Shown piece by piece: positions 8,863-17,258 of a DNA stretch of 64,000 nt. Below the pieces are notes generated by a model, which searched no databases, was not told the DNA's origin, and worked only from the letters and a program-made list of their open reading frames with translations. The DNA is from Actinoplanes subtropicus (GTDB lineage: Bacteria > Actinomycetota > Actinomycetes > Mycobacteriales > Micromonosporaceae): the NCBI RefSeq assembly GCF_000721705.1, contig NZ_JOJL01000002.1:124001-188000 (forward strand). Direction: 5' to 3'. Each line of letters begins with the position of its first letter. The first letter of the stretch is position 1. The position numbers and the translations under genes were made by a program.

Positions 8863-9420
8863 TCAGCGCGCGCGGCGATAGTGCATGGCCACTGCGCCGT
8901 TGCGGAGTGGCCGCGCCGAGAGCAGTTCTAGCCGGCGCGTGGCGGGCAGCCCGCCCTGGTACAGCGTCGGGCCGTGGCCGGCGATCATGGGGTGGACGAG
9001 CAGTTTGTACTCGTCGATCAGGTCCAGGCGGTCGAGCTCGGTCGCCAGCTTGCCGCTGCCGAGCAGGACCCCGGCCGGGGTCGAGTCCTTGAGCTTCTGC
9101 ACGCCCTCGCTCAGGTCACCGGTGAGGTGGTGGCTGTTGGTCCACGGGAAGTCCGTGCGCGTCGACGACACCACGTACTTGGGTTTGGCCTCCAGAGCGA
9201 CCGCCCACTCGCGGATGGCCGGCGGCGCCTGCTCGTCGCCGCGGGCGACGGCCGGCCAGTAGCTCTCCATCATCTCGTAGGTGACGCGGCCCCACAGCAT
9301 TGCCCCGCCCTCGTGCAGGAGCCGGGTGTAGTAGGCGTGCGTCTCGTCGTCGGCGATCCCCTCCTGGTGGTCGACGCAACCGTCCAGCGTGACGTTGAGG
9401 CTGAAGGTGAGGACTCCCAT
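8863..9420 (-). CDS. dihydrofolate reductase family protein (RibD C-terminal-like)
   Basis: The protein has 185 residues and a Rossmann-like DHFR/RibD-C fold. It begins GVLTFSLNVTLDGCVDHQ, has GGAMLWGRVTYEMMESYWP, then KYVVSST, GVLLGSGKLATELDRLDLIDEYKLLVHPMIAGHGPTLY, all typical of the dihydrofolate reductase family proteins common in actinomycetes. It is probably an NADPH-dependent reductase of unknown substrate rather than the housekeeping DHFR. The gene stands alone between the broken GMC gene and the WXG100-like pair, all on the minus strand. Confidence 0.85.
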   Translation of the reverse strand: MGVLTFSLNVTLDGCVDHQEGIADDETHAYYTRLLHEGGAMLWGRVTYEMMESYWPAVARGDEQAPPAIREWAVALEAKPKYVVSSTRTDFPWTNSHHLTGDLSEGVQKLKDSTPAGVLLGSGKLATELDRLDLIDEYKLLVHPMIAGHGPTLYQGGLPATRRLELLSARPLRNGAVAMHYRRAR

Positions 9421-9476
9421 GGCTGGCGACTCTAACGCCCACCACGGCGTCGCGCGCCCGCCCGGCAGGACGTTGG

Positions 9477-10015
9477 TCAGTCGGCGAGCTGGGCGGCGTC
9501 GCTCCCGGCCGGCCGCTGCAGGTCGCAGTACGGGAAGACCTGGGTGCGGGTGTCGTCGGGGACCGGCAGCAGGCTGGTGGGGGTGGTCGTGTGGGTGCCG
9601 GGGGCGCAGCCGTCGTCGGAGCCCTGCAGCGTGCCGCCGATGATGGTGCCGGCGTGGTTGCGTACGACCGTTGCCACGCCTCGCCAGGCCAGGGGGCGGC
9701 AGGTCGTCGTGGCGGTGGTGTAGGTGATCTTCAGGTAGCCGAGGTAGTGCTCGTCGGGGTGGCCGGTGGTGACCACGGTGGTGGTGACCGGCGCGAGGGC
9801 GCTCCCGGCCTCGTCGCGGGTCAGCCAGGTGGTGTCGCCGAGCCGTAGGTCGACGGCGGTCGCGGCCCCAGGCCGTCCCACATCAGGTTGACGATCTGGA
9901 TCGCGGTGTTGCCGGTCTTGTTGTCCTTGATGCTGTCCGGCGGTTTCGCGGCGGTGACCGAGGCGGCGGCTATCTTGATGGTCCAGGCGTGTTCCATCAG
10001 CTGGTCGTAGCTCAT
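9477..10015 (-). pseudogene. partner gene of the WXG100-like protein, probably split by a frameshift
   Basis: The first frame starts at the ATG at 10015, four bases after the upstream stop. It reads MSYDQLMEHAWTIKIAAASV...NTAIQIVNLMWDGLG and hits a stop at 9821. The second frame carries the remaining coding signal (AATAVDLRLGDTTWLTRDEAG...PYCDLQRPAG) to 9477. Adding one G to the GGGG run near 9870 would join them as ...WDGLGAATAVDLRLGD..., a single ~179-aa protein. I know of no named family. The two Cys and Thr-rich C-terminal part is compatible with an exported partner of a type VII substrate, but there is no clear signal peptide. If not a mutation, the second frame could start at an internal GTG. 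Confidence 0.5.
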
Positions 10016-10019
10016 GGTG

Positions 10020-10394
10020 TCACTTCGCCGGGTCCGCGTGGGGGACACCGTTCTGCAGGTTCATGCCGTCGAACGACGCCTTGACCGTGCCGTCGGTGTG
10101 CACGTAGTGATCGATGGCGAGGTTGAGGGCGTGCGCCGTGTCGTCCAGGTTGGTCCCGGTGTCGCCGATGAACTTCGTCGTCGTGGCCCACAGCTCGTCC
10201 CAGGCGGCGAAGATCGAGCTGGTGCCGCCGCCGAACGCGCCGGCCCGGGCCATCAGCCCGCTGACCGGCCGGCCCGCCGAGGCGACGTGGCCGGACGCGT
10301 CGTGAAAGACGTTCGCCACCGTCGGTAGATCGTCGTTGGCCACCGTGGACAGCCAATACAGGTCGACGCCGAGCTCGGCGCCCTGGTCGGGCAT
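10020..10394 (-). CDS. WXG100/ESX-like small helical protein
   Basis: This 124-aa protein is predicted to form a helical hairpin: a first long helix with DLPTVANVFHDASGHVASAG, a Gly-rich turn AGAFGGG, and a second helix beginning IFAAWDELWATTTKF. This layout, with a Trp near the turn and no signal peptide, resembles type VII (ESX) substrates and their chaperone-like partners in Micromonosporaceae. No secretion-machinery genes are in the window. It overlaps in operon fashion with the frameshifted gene downstream (4-nt gap) and is divergent from the GH2 gene. The family assignment is inference. Confidence 0.55.
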   Translation of the reverse strand: MPDQGAELGVDLYWLSTVANDDLPTVANVFHDASGHVASAGRPVSGLMARAGAFGGGTSSIFAAWDELWATTTKFIGDTGTNLDDTAHALNLAIDHYVHTDGTVKASFDGMNLQNGVPHADPAK

Positions 10395-10448
10395 CGCCGC
10401 TCACTCCCCGCATTCAGGTACGTCGCAGTGTAGTGGCCGGGTTCGAGC

Positions 10449-10494
10449 TTGACAGACCGTAAGACATAGATGTACACCGTTGTTAACGTTCACA
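10449..10494 (+). promoter_or_regulatory. promoter with LacI-type operator for the GH2 gene
   Basis: TTGACA at 10449-10454 makes a good -35 element, and weak -10 options (TAGATG at 10466, GTACAC at 10472) follow. TGTTAACGTTCACA (10481-10494) is a near-perfect 14-bp palindrome centred on AACGTT, the usual shape of actinobacterial LacI-family operators. It lies in the GH2 leader, 27 nt before the ATG. Confidence 0.5.
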
Positions 10495-10521
10495 GTCTTG
10501 CTCCGTGCGAAAGGGCTGACC

Positions 10522-12717
10522 ATGACCTTCACGTGGCGGGCGGGCCTCGCCGCCTGCGCCACCGTCCTGCTGGGGGCGACCGGGGTGGTCGCCGCGAGCA
10601 CGTCCGGCGCCGCCGCGGCCGGCAACCGGTTCCGTACGGTCACCGACTTCGACCCGGGCTGGCTGTTCCACTACGGCGATGCCGTCGGCGCCAGTGCCGC
10701 GTCCTATGCCGACGGCAGCTGGCGCAAGGTGAGCGTGCCGCACGACTGGAGCATCGAGGGCCCCAACCCGCCGGCCAACCCCTTCTCGCAGAGTGCGCCG
10801 AGCACCGGTCGCGGCGGCTACCTGCCCTCGGGCATCGGCTGGTACCGCAAGCATTTCTCGCTCGCCGGGGTGCCCGCCACCCGCCGGGTCTTCATCGAGT
10901 TCGACGGGGTGATGGCCAACGCGAGCGTGTACGTCAACGGCACCCTCGTCGGCACCCACCCGTACGGATACACCGGCTTCCGCTACGACATCACGTCCGC
11001 CGTCACGCCCGGCGACGCCGACAACGTCATCGCCGTCAAGACCGACACCACCCAGCAGCCGGCCGAGCGGTTCTACACCGGCGCCGGGATCTACCGCGAT
11101 GTCCGCCTCGTCGCCACCGACCCGGTGCACGTCGACCAGTGGGCCACCTACGTGACCACGCCGAACGCCACCGGCGTCCATGCACAGACCACAGTGGTCA
11201 ACAGCGGCGGCACCGCGGCCGACGTCAGCGTCCGAGGCGTGCTCACCGACCCGGACGGCACGGCGCTGGCCCCGGTCACCACCGCGGTCCGGAGCATCGC
11301 CGCGGGCGCCTCGGCCGTTTTCGGCTACGACCTCCCGGTGAGCCACCCGAAACTCTGGGACCTGCAGCATCCCAACCTGTATTCGCTGACCACGGAGGTG
11401 AACGTCGGAGGCGCCACGGTCGACGACGACATCACCCCGGTCGGCATCCGCAGCCTCACCTTCAGCGCCTCGACCGGGATGAGCCTGAACGGCAAGACCG
11501 TGAAGTTCCAGGGCGTCGCGCTGCACCAGGACTACCACGGGCTGGGCATGGCGGTCCCGCAGCGCGCCATGCAGCGGCGGCTCGCCGAGCTCAAGGCCCT
11601 CGGTGTCAACGCGATCCGGACGGCGCACGACCCGCCGAGCCCGGCCTTCCTGGACCTGACCGACCGGATGGGCTTCCTGGTCCTGGACGAGTTCTTCGAT
11701 GTGTGGACGGCGCACAAGTACGCGGACGCCGGCGACTACGCCACCTACTTCAACAAGACCGCGTCCACGCCCACCGGCACCCCGGCGGTGCCCGGCGCGA
11801 CCGGCTCGGTGCCCTGGTACCAGGTCGACGAGACCAGCATCGTCATGCGCGACCGCAACCACCCCAGCGTCGCGATGTACAGCACCGGCAACGAGATCCG
11901 CGACTCCCTCGCCACCCGGACCCCGCTGCTCACCCGGATGGTCTCCATCGCGCACGCCGCCGACCCGGGCCGGCCGGTCACCCAGGCGCTGTTCCGGCCC
12001 GGCGACAGCGGTGACGTCACCGGCGCTACCCGTACCATCGTGGACGTCTTCGGCGGCAACTACCGGCCGGACGACGTCATCCAGGCGATGGGCATGTCGC
12101 CGGCGCGGCCCGGCCTGTTCACCGAGATAGGCACCGCCACCTCGAACTGGACGACGGTCAAGAACAACCCCGGCGTCACCGGCCTGTTCGTCTGGACCGG
12201 CGCCGCGTACCTCGGCGAGGCCGACGGGCTGTGGCCCAACGCGGAAAGCAGCTTCGGCCTGATCGACGGGGTGGGGACGGTCCGGCCGATCGGCTACTCG
12301 TGGCAGGCCGCGTGGGGCGCGCCGGCCACGGCACCGCCGGCCACCGGAAGTACGGCGGCCAAGGTGCTGCTCACCCCCGACCACAGCAGCGTTTCGACCG
12401 ACCACAACGACATCTCGTACGTGCGGGCGACCGTCGCCGATTCGTCCGGCCGGGTGGTCACCGGCTCGTCCGCCCCGATCACCTTCACCGTCAGCGGGCC
12501 GGGCGTGCTTGTCGCGGTCGACAGCGGCAGCCCGGCGCAGGAGAGCTTCCGCGGCACACAGCGAAAGGCATTTCAAGGAATTGCGTACGCGCTGATCCGC
12601 GCCACCGGCTCCGGCGCCATCACGGTCACCGCCTCCGCCGCCGGCCTGACGCTCGGCACCACGTCGCTGTCCGGCACCACCGCGCCCTTCGTCCCCTGCT
12701 CGGGAAGCTGCGACTGA
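10522..12717 (+). CDS. secreted glycoside hydrolase family 2 protein (beta-galactosidase-like)
   Basis: The 731-aa exported enzyme has a signal peptide ending near SGAAAA-G, a GH2 sugar-binding domain (KVSVPHDWSIEGPN, GGYLPSGIGWYRKHF, RVFIEFDGVMANASVYVNG), an immunoglobulin-like domain (PVGIRSLTF), and a TIM barrel. The likely acid/base is Glu458 in STGNEIRDS and the nucleophile Glu535 in FTEIGT. The C-terminus adds an invasin/Big-like domain (SVSTDHNDISYVRATVAD, residues ~625-710) typical of bacterial beta-galactosidases of this branch. The ATG at 10522 with AAAGGG upstream is preferred to the TTG at 10480. It probably releases beta-galactosides, or possibly other glycosides, outside the cell. 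A LacI-like operator upstream suggests sugar induction. Confidence 0.9.
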   Translation: MTFTWRAGLAACATVLLGATGVVAASTSGAAAAGNRFRTVTDFDPGWLFHYGDAVGASAASYADGSWRKVSVPHDWSIEGPNPPANPFSQSAPSTGRGGYLPSGIGWYRKHFSLAGVPATRRVFIEFDGVMANASVYVNGTLVGTHPYGYTGFRYDITSAVTPGDADNVIAVKTDTTQQPAERFYTGAGIYRDVRLVATDPVHVDQWATYVTTPNATGVHAQTTVVNSGGTAADVSVRGVLTDPDGTALAPVTTAVRSIAAGASAVFGYDLPVSHPKLWDLQHPNLYSLTTEVNVGGATVDDDITPVGIRSLTFSASTGMSLNGKTVKFQGVALHQDYHGLGMAVPQRAMQRRLAELKALGVNAIRTAHDPPSPAFLDLTDRMGFLVLDEFFDVWTAHKYADAGDYATYFNKTASTPTGTPAVPGATGSVPWYQVDETSIVMRDRNHPSVAMYSTGNEIRDSLATRTPLLTRMVSIAHAADPGRPVTQALFRPGDSGDVTGATRTIVDVFGGNYRPDDVIQAMGMSPARPGLFTEIGTATSNWTTVKNNPGVTGLFVWTGAAYLGEADGLWPNAESSFGLIDGVGTVRPIGYSWQAAWGAPATAPPATGSTAAKVLLTPDHSSVSTDHNDISYVRATVADSSGRVVTGSSAPITFTVSGPGVLVAVDSGSPAQESFRGTQRKAFQGIAYALIRATGSGAITVTASAAGLTLGTTSLSGTTAPFVPCSGSCD

Positions 12718-12721
12718 GGCG

Positions 12722-13234
12722 CTAACCGGCGGGGCCGCGGTCGTCGAGGATGCGCTTGACGGGCACGGCGTCGCCGAGCAGGCCGGCCGCGCGCCGGATG
12801 ACGGCCTCGCCGATCTCGGTCAGCGCGTCGAGTTGCTCGGGCTCGAGCGCGTCGATAACGAGGTGGCGGACCGCCTCGACGTGGCCCGGGGCCGCCTCGG
12901 TCAGCTTCGCGCGGCCCGCCTCGGTCAGCTGGGCGAGATTGCTGCGCTTGTCGGTGGGGGAGGCGACCCGGCGGACCCAGCCCGCCTCCTCCATCCGGGC
13001 CACCGCGTGCGACAGCCGGCTCTGCGACCAGCCCAGCATCTCGGCCAGGAGGCCCATGGACACCGCCTGTCCCTCGCGCCGGGAGAGGGCGACCAGGATT
13101 CCGTACGAGGCGTGCGGGATCTGCGCGTCGCGCTGGAGCTGACGGTCCAGCGCCAGCTCGACGGTGCGCGACATCCACAGCAGCGCCTCCCAGGCGCGCG
13201 CCTCCCGGTCATCGAGCCACTGCGGTTCCGGCAT
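12722..13234 (-). CDS. MarR family transcriptional regulator
   Basis: This 170-aa winged-helix regulator begins PEPQWLDDREARAWEALLWMSRTVELALDRQL. Its HTH region is GLLAEMLGWSQSRLSHAVARMEEAGWVRRVASPTDKRSNLAQLT, where the DKRS wing motif is diagnostic of MarR. It is divergent from the DUF6069 gene, with a 17-bp direct repeat between them that could be its operator. It ends 4 bases from the GH2 stop on the opposite strand. The ligand is unknown; family members usually respond to phenolics, oxidants or antibiotics. Confidence 0.92.
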   Translation of the reverse strand: MPEPQWLDDREARAWEALLWMSRTVELALDRQLQRDAQIPHASYGILVALSRREGQAVSMGLLAEMLGWSQSRLSHAVARMEEAGWVRRVASPTDKRSNLAQLTEAGRAKLTEAAPGHVEAVRHLVIDALEPEQLDALTEIGEAVIRRAAGLLGDAVPVKRILDDRGPAG

Positions 13235-13255
13235 GGTCTCATCCTACCCGAGTAC

Positions 13256-13304
13256 TTGAACTCTCATATAAATCGGCTACGGTTTGCATGAACGTTCAAA
13301 TAAA
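13256..13304. promoter_or_regulatory. candidate MarR operator pair in the divergent promoter
   Basis: TTGAACTCTCATATAAA (13256-13272) and ATGAACGTTCAAATAAA (13288-13304) match at 13 of 17 positions. They are spaced 32 bp apart, about three helical turns. The second contains the palindrome TGAACGTTCA. They lie between marR and the DUF6069 gene, where an autoregulatory MarR site is expected. Confidence 0.45.
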
Positions 13305-13317
13305 CCAGGAGGCCGCT

Positions 13318-13752
13318 ATGACCGTCACCTCTCGACCCGCCGGCTCGTCCGTCGGCCGCACCATCGGCTCCGTGGCCCTCGCCACCGTCGTCGCCGCCGT
13401 CGCGGCGGGCCTGACGACCGTCGTGATCGCCCTGATCGCCCGGGCCCTGGGCGCCTCGCACGACTTCCAGCCGCTGCAGCCCGCCAGCTACCTGCCGCTG
13501 ACCGTGCTGGGCGTGCTCGCCGGCGCGATCGGCTGGCAGGTCATCCGCCGCCGGGCGACCCGGCCCGCGGCCGTTCTCCGGTGGCTCGCCCCGGTCGTGG
13601 TCGCCCTCTCCCTGATTCCGGACATCGCCGTCGGCGCCGCCGGCACCAGCCCGGGCGTCAGCTGGGGCGCCGTCTCCGCCCTGATGCTCATGCACCTGAC
13701 CGTCGCGGCCACGGCCGTCCTGGTGTACCGGCGGTTCATGCCCGTGCGGTGA
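13318..13752 (+). CDS. DUF6069 family membrane protein
   Basis: The protein has 144 residues with four predicted membrane helices (about 15-40, 58-78, 85-105 and 112-135). The pattern IGSVALATVVAAVAAG...YLPLTVLGVLAGAIGW is seen in the actinobacterial DUF6069 family. The ATG at 13318 follows CAGGAGG at good spacing. An earlier in-frame ATG at 13288 would lie inside the operator repeat. It is probably under control of the divergent MarR. Function unknown. Confidence 0.8.
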   Translation: MTVTSRPAGSSVGRTIGSVALATVVAAVAAGLTTVVIALIARALGASHDFQPLQPASYLPLTVLGVLAGAIGWQVIRRRATRPAAVLRWLAPVVVALSLIPDIAVGAAGTSPGVSWGAVSALMLMHLTVAATAVLVYRRFMPVR

Positions 13753-13758
13753 GCTCGC

Positions 13759-13800
13759 GGCCGGCCCGCCGCGCCCGTCCGACGGTGCGCCGGGCCGGCC
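13759..13800 (+). terminator. hairpin after the DUF6069 gene
   Basis: GGCCGGCCCG (13759-13768) and CGGGCCGGCC (13791-13800) form a perfect 10-bp stem, with further partial pairing inside the 22-nt loop. It starts 6 nt after the stop codon. Confidence 0.5.
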
Positions 13801-13853
13801 CCGAGCGCCTGTGAAACGATTAAGTGCAAGGTTGCCAATGTTACGGGCGTCCC

Positions 13854-13883
13854 TTGACGGAGCTGGCAGGCGACGCCTACATT
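13854..13883 (+). promoter_or_regulatory. promoter of the sugar ABC operon
   Basis: TTGACG (13854-13859) and TACATT (13878-13883) with an 18-bp spacer form a good sigma-70-type promoter about 87 bp before the binding-protein start. Confidence 0.55.
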
Positions 13884-13919
13884 CTCGGATCATCCACAGG
13901 CATCAATCCTGCCTCATTG

Positions 13920-13933
13920 CTTAAGCGCTTAAG
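13920..13933. promoter_or_regulatory. LacI-type operator of the sugar ABC operon
   Basis: CTTAAGCGCTTAAG is a perfect 14-bp palindrome with the central CG typical of LacI-family operators. It lies about 36 bp downstream of the -10 element and 37 bp before the first gene. The regulator is most likely the LacI protein encoded at the end of the same operon. Confidence 0.65.
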
Positions 13934-13969
13934 TTCACGGCCGCGCTTCCCTGCTCCGGGAGATGGCAT

Positions 13970-15280
13970 ATGAAGAGACGATCCGCGGTCCTCGTGGTCG
14001 CCGCACTGCTACTTGCCGTGACCGGCTGCTCCGGCGGGAGCAACGACGGGGGCACCGCCTCCGCCCCGGCGGATCCCACCAAGGTGAGCGGCGACATCAC
14101 CGTCCTCACCCACAAGACCGATCTGGCCGCCGACGGCACCCTCGCGCGGTACGCGGCCGAGTTCAACAAGGTCTATCCCAACGTCCACGTCAAGTTCGAG
14201 CCGATCGCCGACTACGAGACCGACGTCAAGGTGCGCCTCAACAGCGACAGCTACGGCGACGTGCTGATGATCCCGGCGTCCGTGCCGACCGCCGACTACC
14301 CGAAGTTCTTCGCCCCGCTCGGCGCGCCGGACCAGCTCAAGCAGAAGTACCAGTTCATCGACAAGGGCACCTACGACGGCCAGGTCTACGGCGTGGCGAT
14401 CAACGGCAACGCGACCGGCATGGTCTACAACAAGAAGGTCTGGGCGCAGGCCGGGATCACCAAGTGGCCGGCCACCACCGACGAGTTCCTGGCCGACCTG
14501 CAGGCGATCAAGTCGAAGACGTCCGCCACCCCGGTCGACACGATCTATCACGAGGGCTGGCCGCTGACGGTGTGGCAGAGCTACCTCGGCGAGCTCAGCT
14601 GCGATCCGAACGCCCAGGACGGTCTCGCCGCCGACACCTCGCCGTGGGCGCCCGGCAAGGAGCTCAACCGGATCGACACGCTGCTCTACAACGTGGTGCA
14701 CGACAAGCTCACCGAGGCGGACCCCACCACGGCATCGTGGGACGCCGCGAAGAGCGACATCGCCTCCGGCAAGGTCGGCACGCTGGTCCTGGCGTCGTGG
14801 GCGATCTCGCAGATGAAGGCCGCCGCGAAGACGGGCGGCGGCGACCCGGCCGACATCGGCTTCATGCCCTTCCCGGCCCAGGTCAACGGGCACTTCTGCG
14901 CGCTCGTCGCCCCGGACTATCAGGAGGCGGTGAGCGTCCACTCGCAGCACAAGGAGGCCGCGCGCGCCTGGCTCGACTGGTTCGTCGACAAGAGCACGTA
15001 CGCGCAGGACCAGGAGCTGCTCCCGACGCTCAAGTCGGCGCCGCTGCCCGGCACGATGAAGGCGTACCAGGAGGCGGGGGTCCAGTTCATCGAGGAGAAC
15101 CAGGCCAAGACCGCCACGGTCACCTCGATCGACAAGGAGTCCGAGGTCGGCCTGGCCACTCCGGACTATCGCCAGCACATCGTCGACATGGCGCGGGGCG
15201 CCGCGGCCGGCAGCCTCGACTCGTACTTCGCGGAGCTGAACAAGAAGTGGGCGGCCGGCGTGAAGACCGCGGGTTCCTGA
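13970..15280 (+). CDS. sugar ABC transporter substrate-binding lipoprotein (family 1)
   Basis: This 436-aa extracellular solute-binding protein has a lipobox (LLLAVTGCSGGS, Cys near residue 23), so it is membrane-anchored. Features of the CUT1 sugar-binding family include DITVLTHKTDLAADGTLARYAAEFNKVYPNV near the start, YDGQVYGVAINGNATGMVYNKKVWAQAG, and a C-terminal YFAELNKKWAAGVK. It delivers a mono- or oligosaccharide to the two permeases that follow. No ATPase gene is in the operon, so a shared MsiK-type ATPase elsewhere is likely, as is usual in actinomycetes. Confidence 0.92.
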   Translation: MKRRSAVLVVAALLLAVTGCSGGSNDGGTASAPADPTKVSGDITVLTHKTDLAADGTLARYAAEFNKVYPNVHVKFEPIADYETDVKVRLNSDSYGDVLMIPASVPTADYPKFFAPLGAPDQLKQKYQFIDKGTYDGQVYGVAINGNATGMVYNKKVWAQAGITKWPATTDEFLADLQAIKSKTSATPVDTIYHEGWPLTVWQSYLGELSCDPNAQDGLAADTSPWAPGKELNRIDTLLYNVVHDKLTEADPTTASWDAAKSDIASGKVGTLVLASWAISQMKAAAKTGGGDPADIGFMPFPAQVNGHFCALVAPDYQEAVSVHSQHKEAARAWLDWFVDKSTYAQDQELLPTLKSAPLPGTMKAYQEAGVQFIEENQAKTATVTSIDKESEVGLATPDYRQHIVDMARGAAAGSLDSYFAELNKKWAAGVKTAGS

Positions 15281-15298
15281 TCTTCCCGGAGAGGCGAC

Positions 15299-16177
15299 AT
15301 GTCTGATCAACGCCGCTGGGTCGCGCGGCTGACCCCGTGGTTCTTCCTCGCGGTGCCGCTGGCCTTCCTGGTCACCTTCACCTATGTGCCGGCGGCGAAC
15401 CTGGTGGCGTACAGCTTCACGAAGTGGGACGGTTTCAGCCCGGCCAAGCAGTTCGTCGGGCTGGACAACTACGCCCAGCTGTTCACCCGGCCGGACCTGT
15501 TCCGGGTGTTCTTCGTCTGCCTCTACTACCTGGCCGCGGCGGCCGTGCAGGTCGGGCTGTCGCTGTACTTCGCCACGGTGCTGAGCTTCAACGTCCGGTT
15601 CCGGAACTTCTTCAAGGGCGTGCTGTTCTTCCCGTACCTCGTCAACGGCGTCGCGATCGGGTTCATCTTCCTGTACTTCTTCCAGCCCGGCGGCACCCTC
15701 GACTCGGTGCTGCGCCTGGCCGGCGTGCACGGTCAGCATCTGTGGCTGGGCGACCCGGACCTGGTGAACTGGTCGCTGGCCGGGGTCTCGGTGTGGCGGT
15801 ACACCGGGCTCAGCTTCGTGCTGTTCCTGGGCGCGATCCAGTCGATCCCCGCGGAGCTCTACGAGGCCGCGGAGATCGACGGCGCCAACCGCTGGCACCA
15901 GTTCCGGCACCTGATCCTGCCCGGGATCCGGCCGACGCTCAGCCTCACCGTCATCCTCTGTGTCTCGGGTTCGCTGTCGGTGTTCGAAATCCCGTTCATC
16001 ATGACCGGCGGCGCGAACGGCAGCACCACGTTCGTCATCCAGGCACTCAAGCTGGCCTTCCAGTTCAACAAGGTCGGCCTCGCCTCGGCCGCGGCGCTCG
16101 TGCTGCTCCTGTTGGTCCTGCTGGTCACCTGGGTGCAGCGGCGCATCGCACCGGACGAGGGGGTGACGGCGCTGTGA
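15299..16177 (+). CDS. sugar ABC transporter permease (MalF-like)
   Basis: This 292-aa protein has six membrane helices. The EAA loop reads ELYEAAEIDGANRWHQFRHLILPGIRPT, the site that docks with the ATPase. The helices begin near TPWFFLAVPLAFLVTFTYVPAANLVAYSF. GGAGAGG lies before the ATG at 15299. Its stop overlaps the GTG of the second permease by 4 nt (GTGA). It forms the heteromeric channel with that protein. Confidence 0.92.
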   Translation: MSDQRRWVARLTPWFFLAVPLAFLVTFTYVPAANLVAYSFTKWDGFSPAKQFVGLDNYAQLFTRPDLFRVFFVCLYYLAAAAVQVGLSLYFATVLSFNVRFRNFFKGVLFFPYLVNGVAIGFIFLYFFQPGGTLDSVLRLAGVHGQHLWLGDPDLVNWSLAGVSVWRYTGLSFVLFLGAIQSIPAELYEAAEIDGANRWHQFRHLILPGIRPTLSLTVILCVSGSLSVFEIPFIMTGGANGSTTFVIQALKLAFQFNKVGLASAAALVLLLLVLLVTWVQRRIAPDEGVTAL

Positions 16178-17025
16178 GCCGGCATGGGCATACCTTGAGC
16201 CCGGCGGGCAGGGCGGCGGTAGGTGCGAAGTACCTGTCCCTGGTGGTCGCCTCGGTGGTGACGCTGTTGCCGCTGCTGGTGATCTTCATGGCCGCGATGA
16301 AGACCGAGCGGGAGCGGGCCACGAGCGGGCCGCTGGACCCGCCGCACGACTGGTTCAACATGCACAATTTCGCCTTCGCGTTCACCCAGGGCGGCATGCT
16401 GACCGCGCTGGTGAACACGGCGATCATCCTGGTGGTCTCGGTGACCGGGACGGTGTTCATCGGCTCGATGACCGCGTACGCGATCGATCGGTTCCGGTTC
16501 CGCCTCCGCGGTCTGGTCCTCTGGGCCTTCCTTCTCGCCTCCGTGGTGCCGCCGATCACCACCCAGGTGGCCACGTTCCAGATCATCAACGGAATGGGCC
16601 TGTTCAACACGCGGCTGGCCCCGATCGCGCTGTACCTCGGCACCGACATCCTGTCGATCATGATCTTCGTACAGTTCATGCGATCGATCCCGGTGTCGCT
16701 GGACGAGGCGGCGCGCATCGACGGCGCGTCGACGTTCCGGATCTACCGCACGATCATCCTGCCGCTGCTCAAGCCGGCCATCGCGACCGTCGTCATCATC
16801 AAGGGCGTCTTCGTCTACAACGACTTCTACGTCCCGTTCCTGTACATGCCCTCGCCCGACCTCGGCGTCATCTCCACCTCGCTGTTCCGGTTCAAGGGCC
16901 CGTACAGCGCGCACTGGGAGATCATCTGTGCCGGCACTGTCCTCGTCATCCTCCCGACCCTGGCGGTGTTCTTGTTCCTGCAACGCTTCATCTACAACGG
17001 CCTCACGATGGGCGCGACCAAATGA
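16174..17025 (+). CDS. sugar ABC transporter permease (MalG-like)
   Basis: This 283-aa protein is the second CUT1 permease. It has six helices and the EAA loop SLDEAARIDGASTFRIYRTIILPLLKP. The ending LFLQRFIYNGLTMGATK (QRxxxxGLTxGAVK-like) is the family C-terminus. The start is the GTG overlapping the upstream stop. A longer open frame begins at 15337, but it is only the shadow of the first permease. The downstream beta-mannosidase remnant starts in the last ATGA of this gene. Confidence 0.92.
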   Translation: MSRHGHTLSPAGRAAVGAKYLSLVVASVVTLLPLLVIFMAAMKTERERATSGPLDPPHDWFNMHNFAFAFTQGGMLTALVNTAIILVVSVTGTVFIGSMTAYAIDRFRFRLRGLVLWAFLLASVVPPITTQVATFQIINGMGLFNTRLAPIALYLGTDILSIMIFVQFMRSIPVSLDEAARIDGASTFRIYRTIILPLLKPAIATVVIIKGVFVYNDFYVPFLYMPSPDLGVISTSLFRFKGPYSAHWEIICAGTVLVILPTLAVFLFLQRFIYNGLTMGATK

Positions 17026-17258
17026 CGCCCCTCGACCTGCACGGCGAGGTACCGGCTCGGCTGGTCGGGGTTCGCGCCCCGGCCACCGTGCCCGGCTGTG
17101 TCCATCTCGACCTGCTCGGCCTCGCGACGGCGACCGTATGGGCCGGGGTGGCCGCCCGGGGCGTGACCACCTGGCTGCTGCCCGCCGCCGTGCGCGAACC
17201 GGGCGATCCGGCCCTGCGCAGCGCCAACCAGCTCCGCGACGGAGGAGGGACGCAGTGA
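17022..17258 (+). pseudogene. gutted GH2 beta-mannosidase remnant (78 codons)
   Basis: The ATG overlaps the permease stop and the end overlaps the LacI start, exactly where a hydrolase of the operon would sit. The first ~38 residues (TPLDLHGEVPARLVGVRAPATVPGCVHLDLLGLA) resemble the N-terminus of GH2 beta-mannosidases (...VPATVPGCVHLDLLRAG...). The last ~20 (EPGDPALRSANQLRDG) resemble their very C-terminus (...PVLRSANDL). About 750 residues in between appear to have been removed by an in-frame internal deletion. The remaining peptide cannot be a glycosidase. The assignment rests on memory of the family, without an alignment. Confidence 0.5.

Noticed and set aside
10483..12576. 697-codon antisense frame opposite the GH2 gene
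   Set aside because: Composition is Arg/Gly/Val/His-rich without domains, typical of the antisense shadow of a real high-GC gene.
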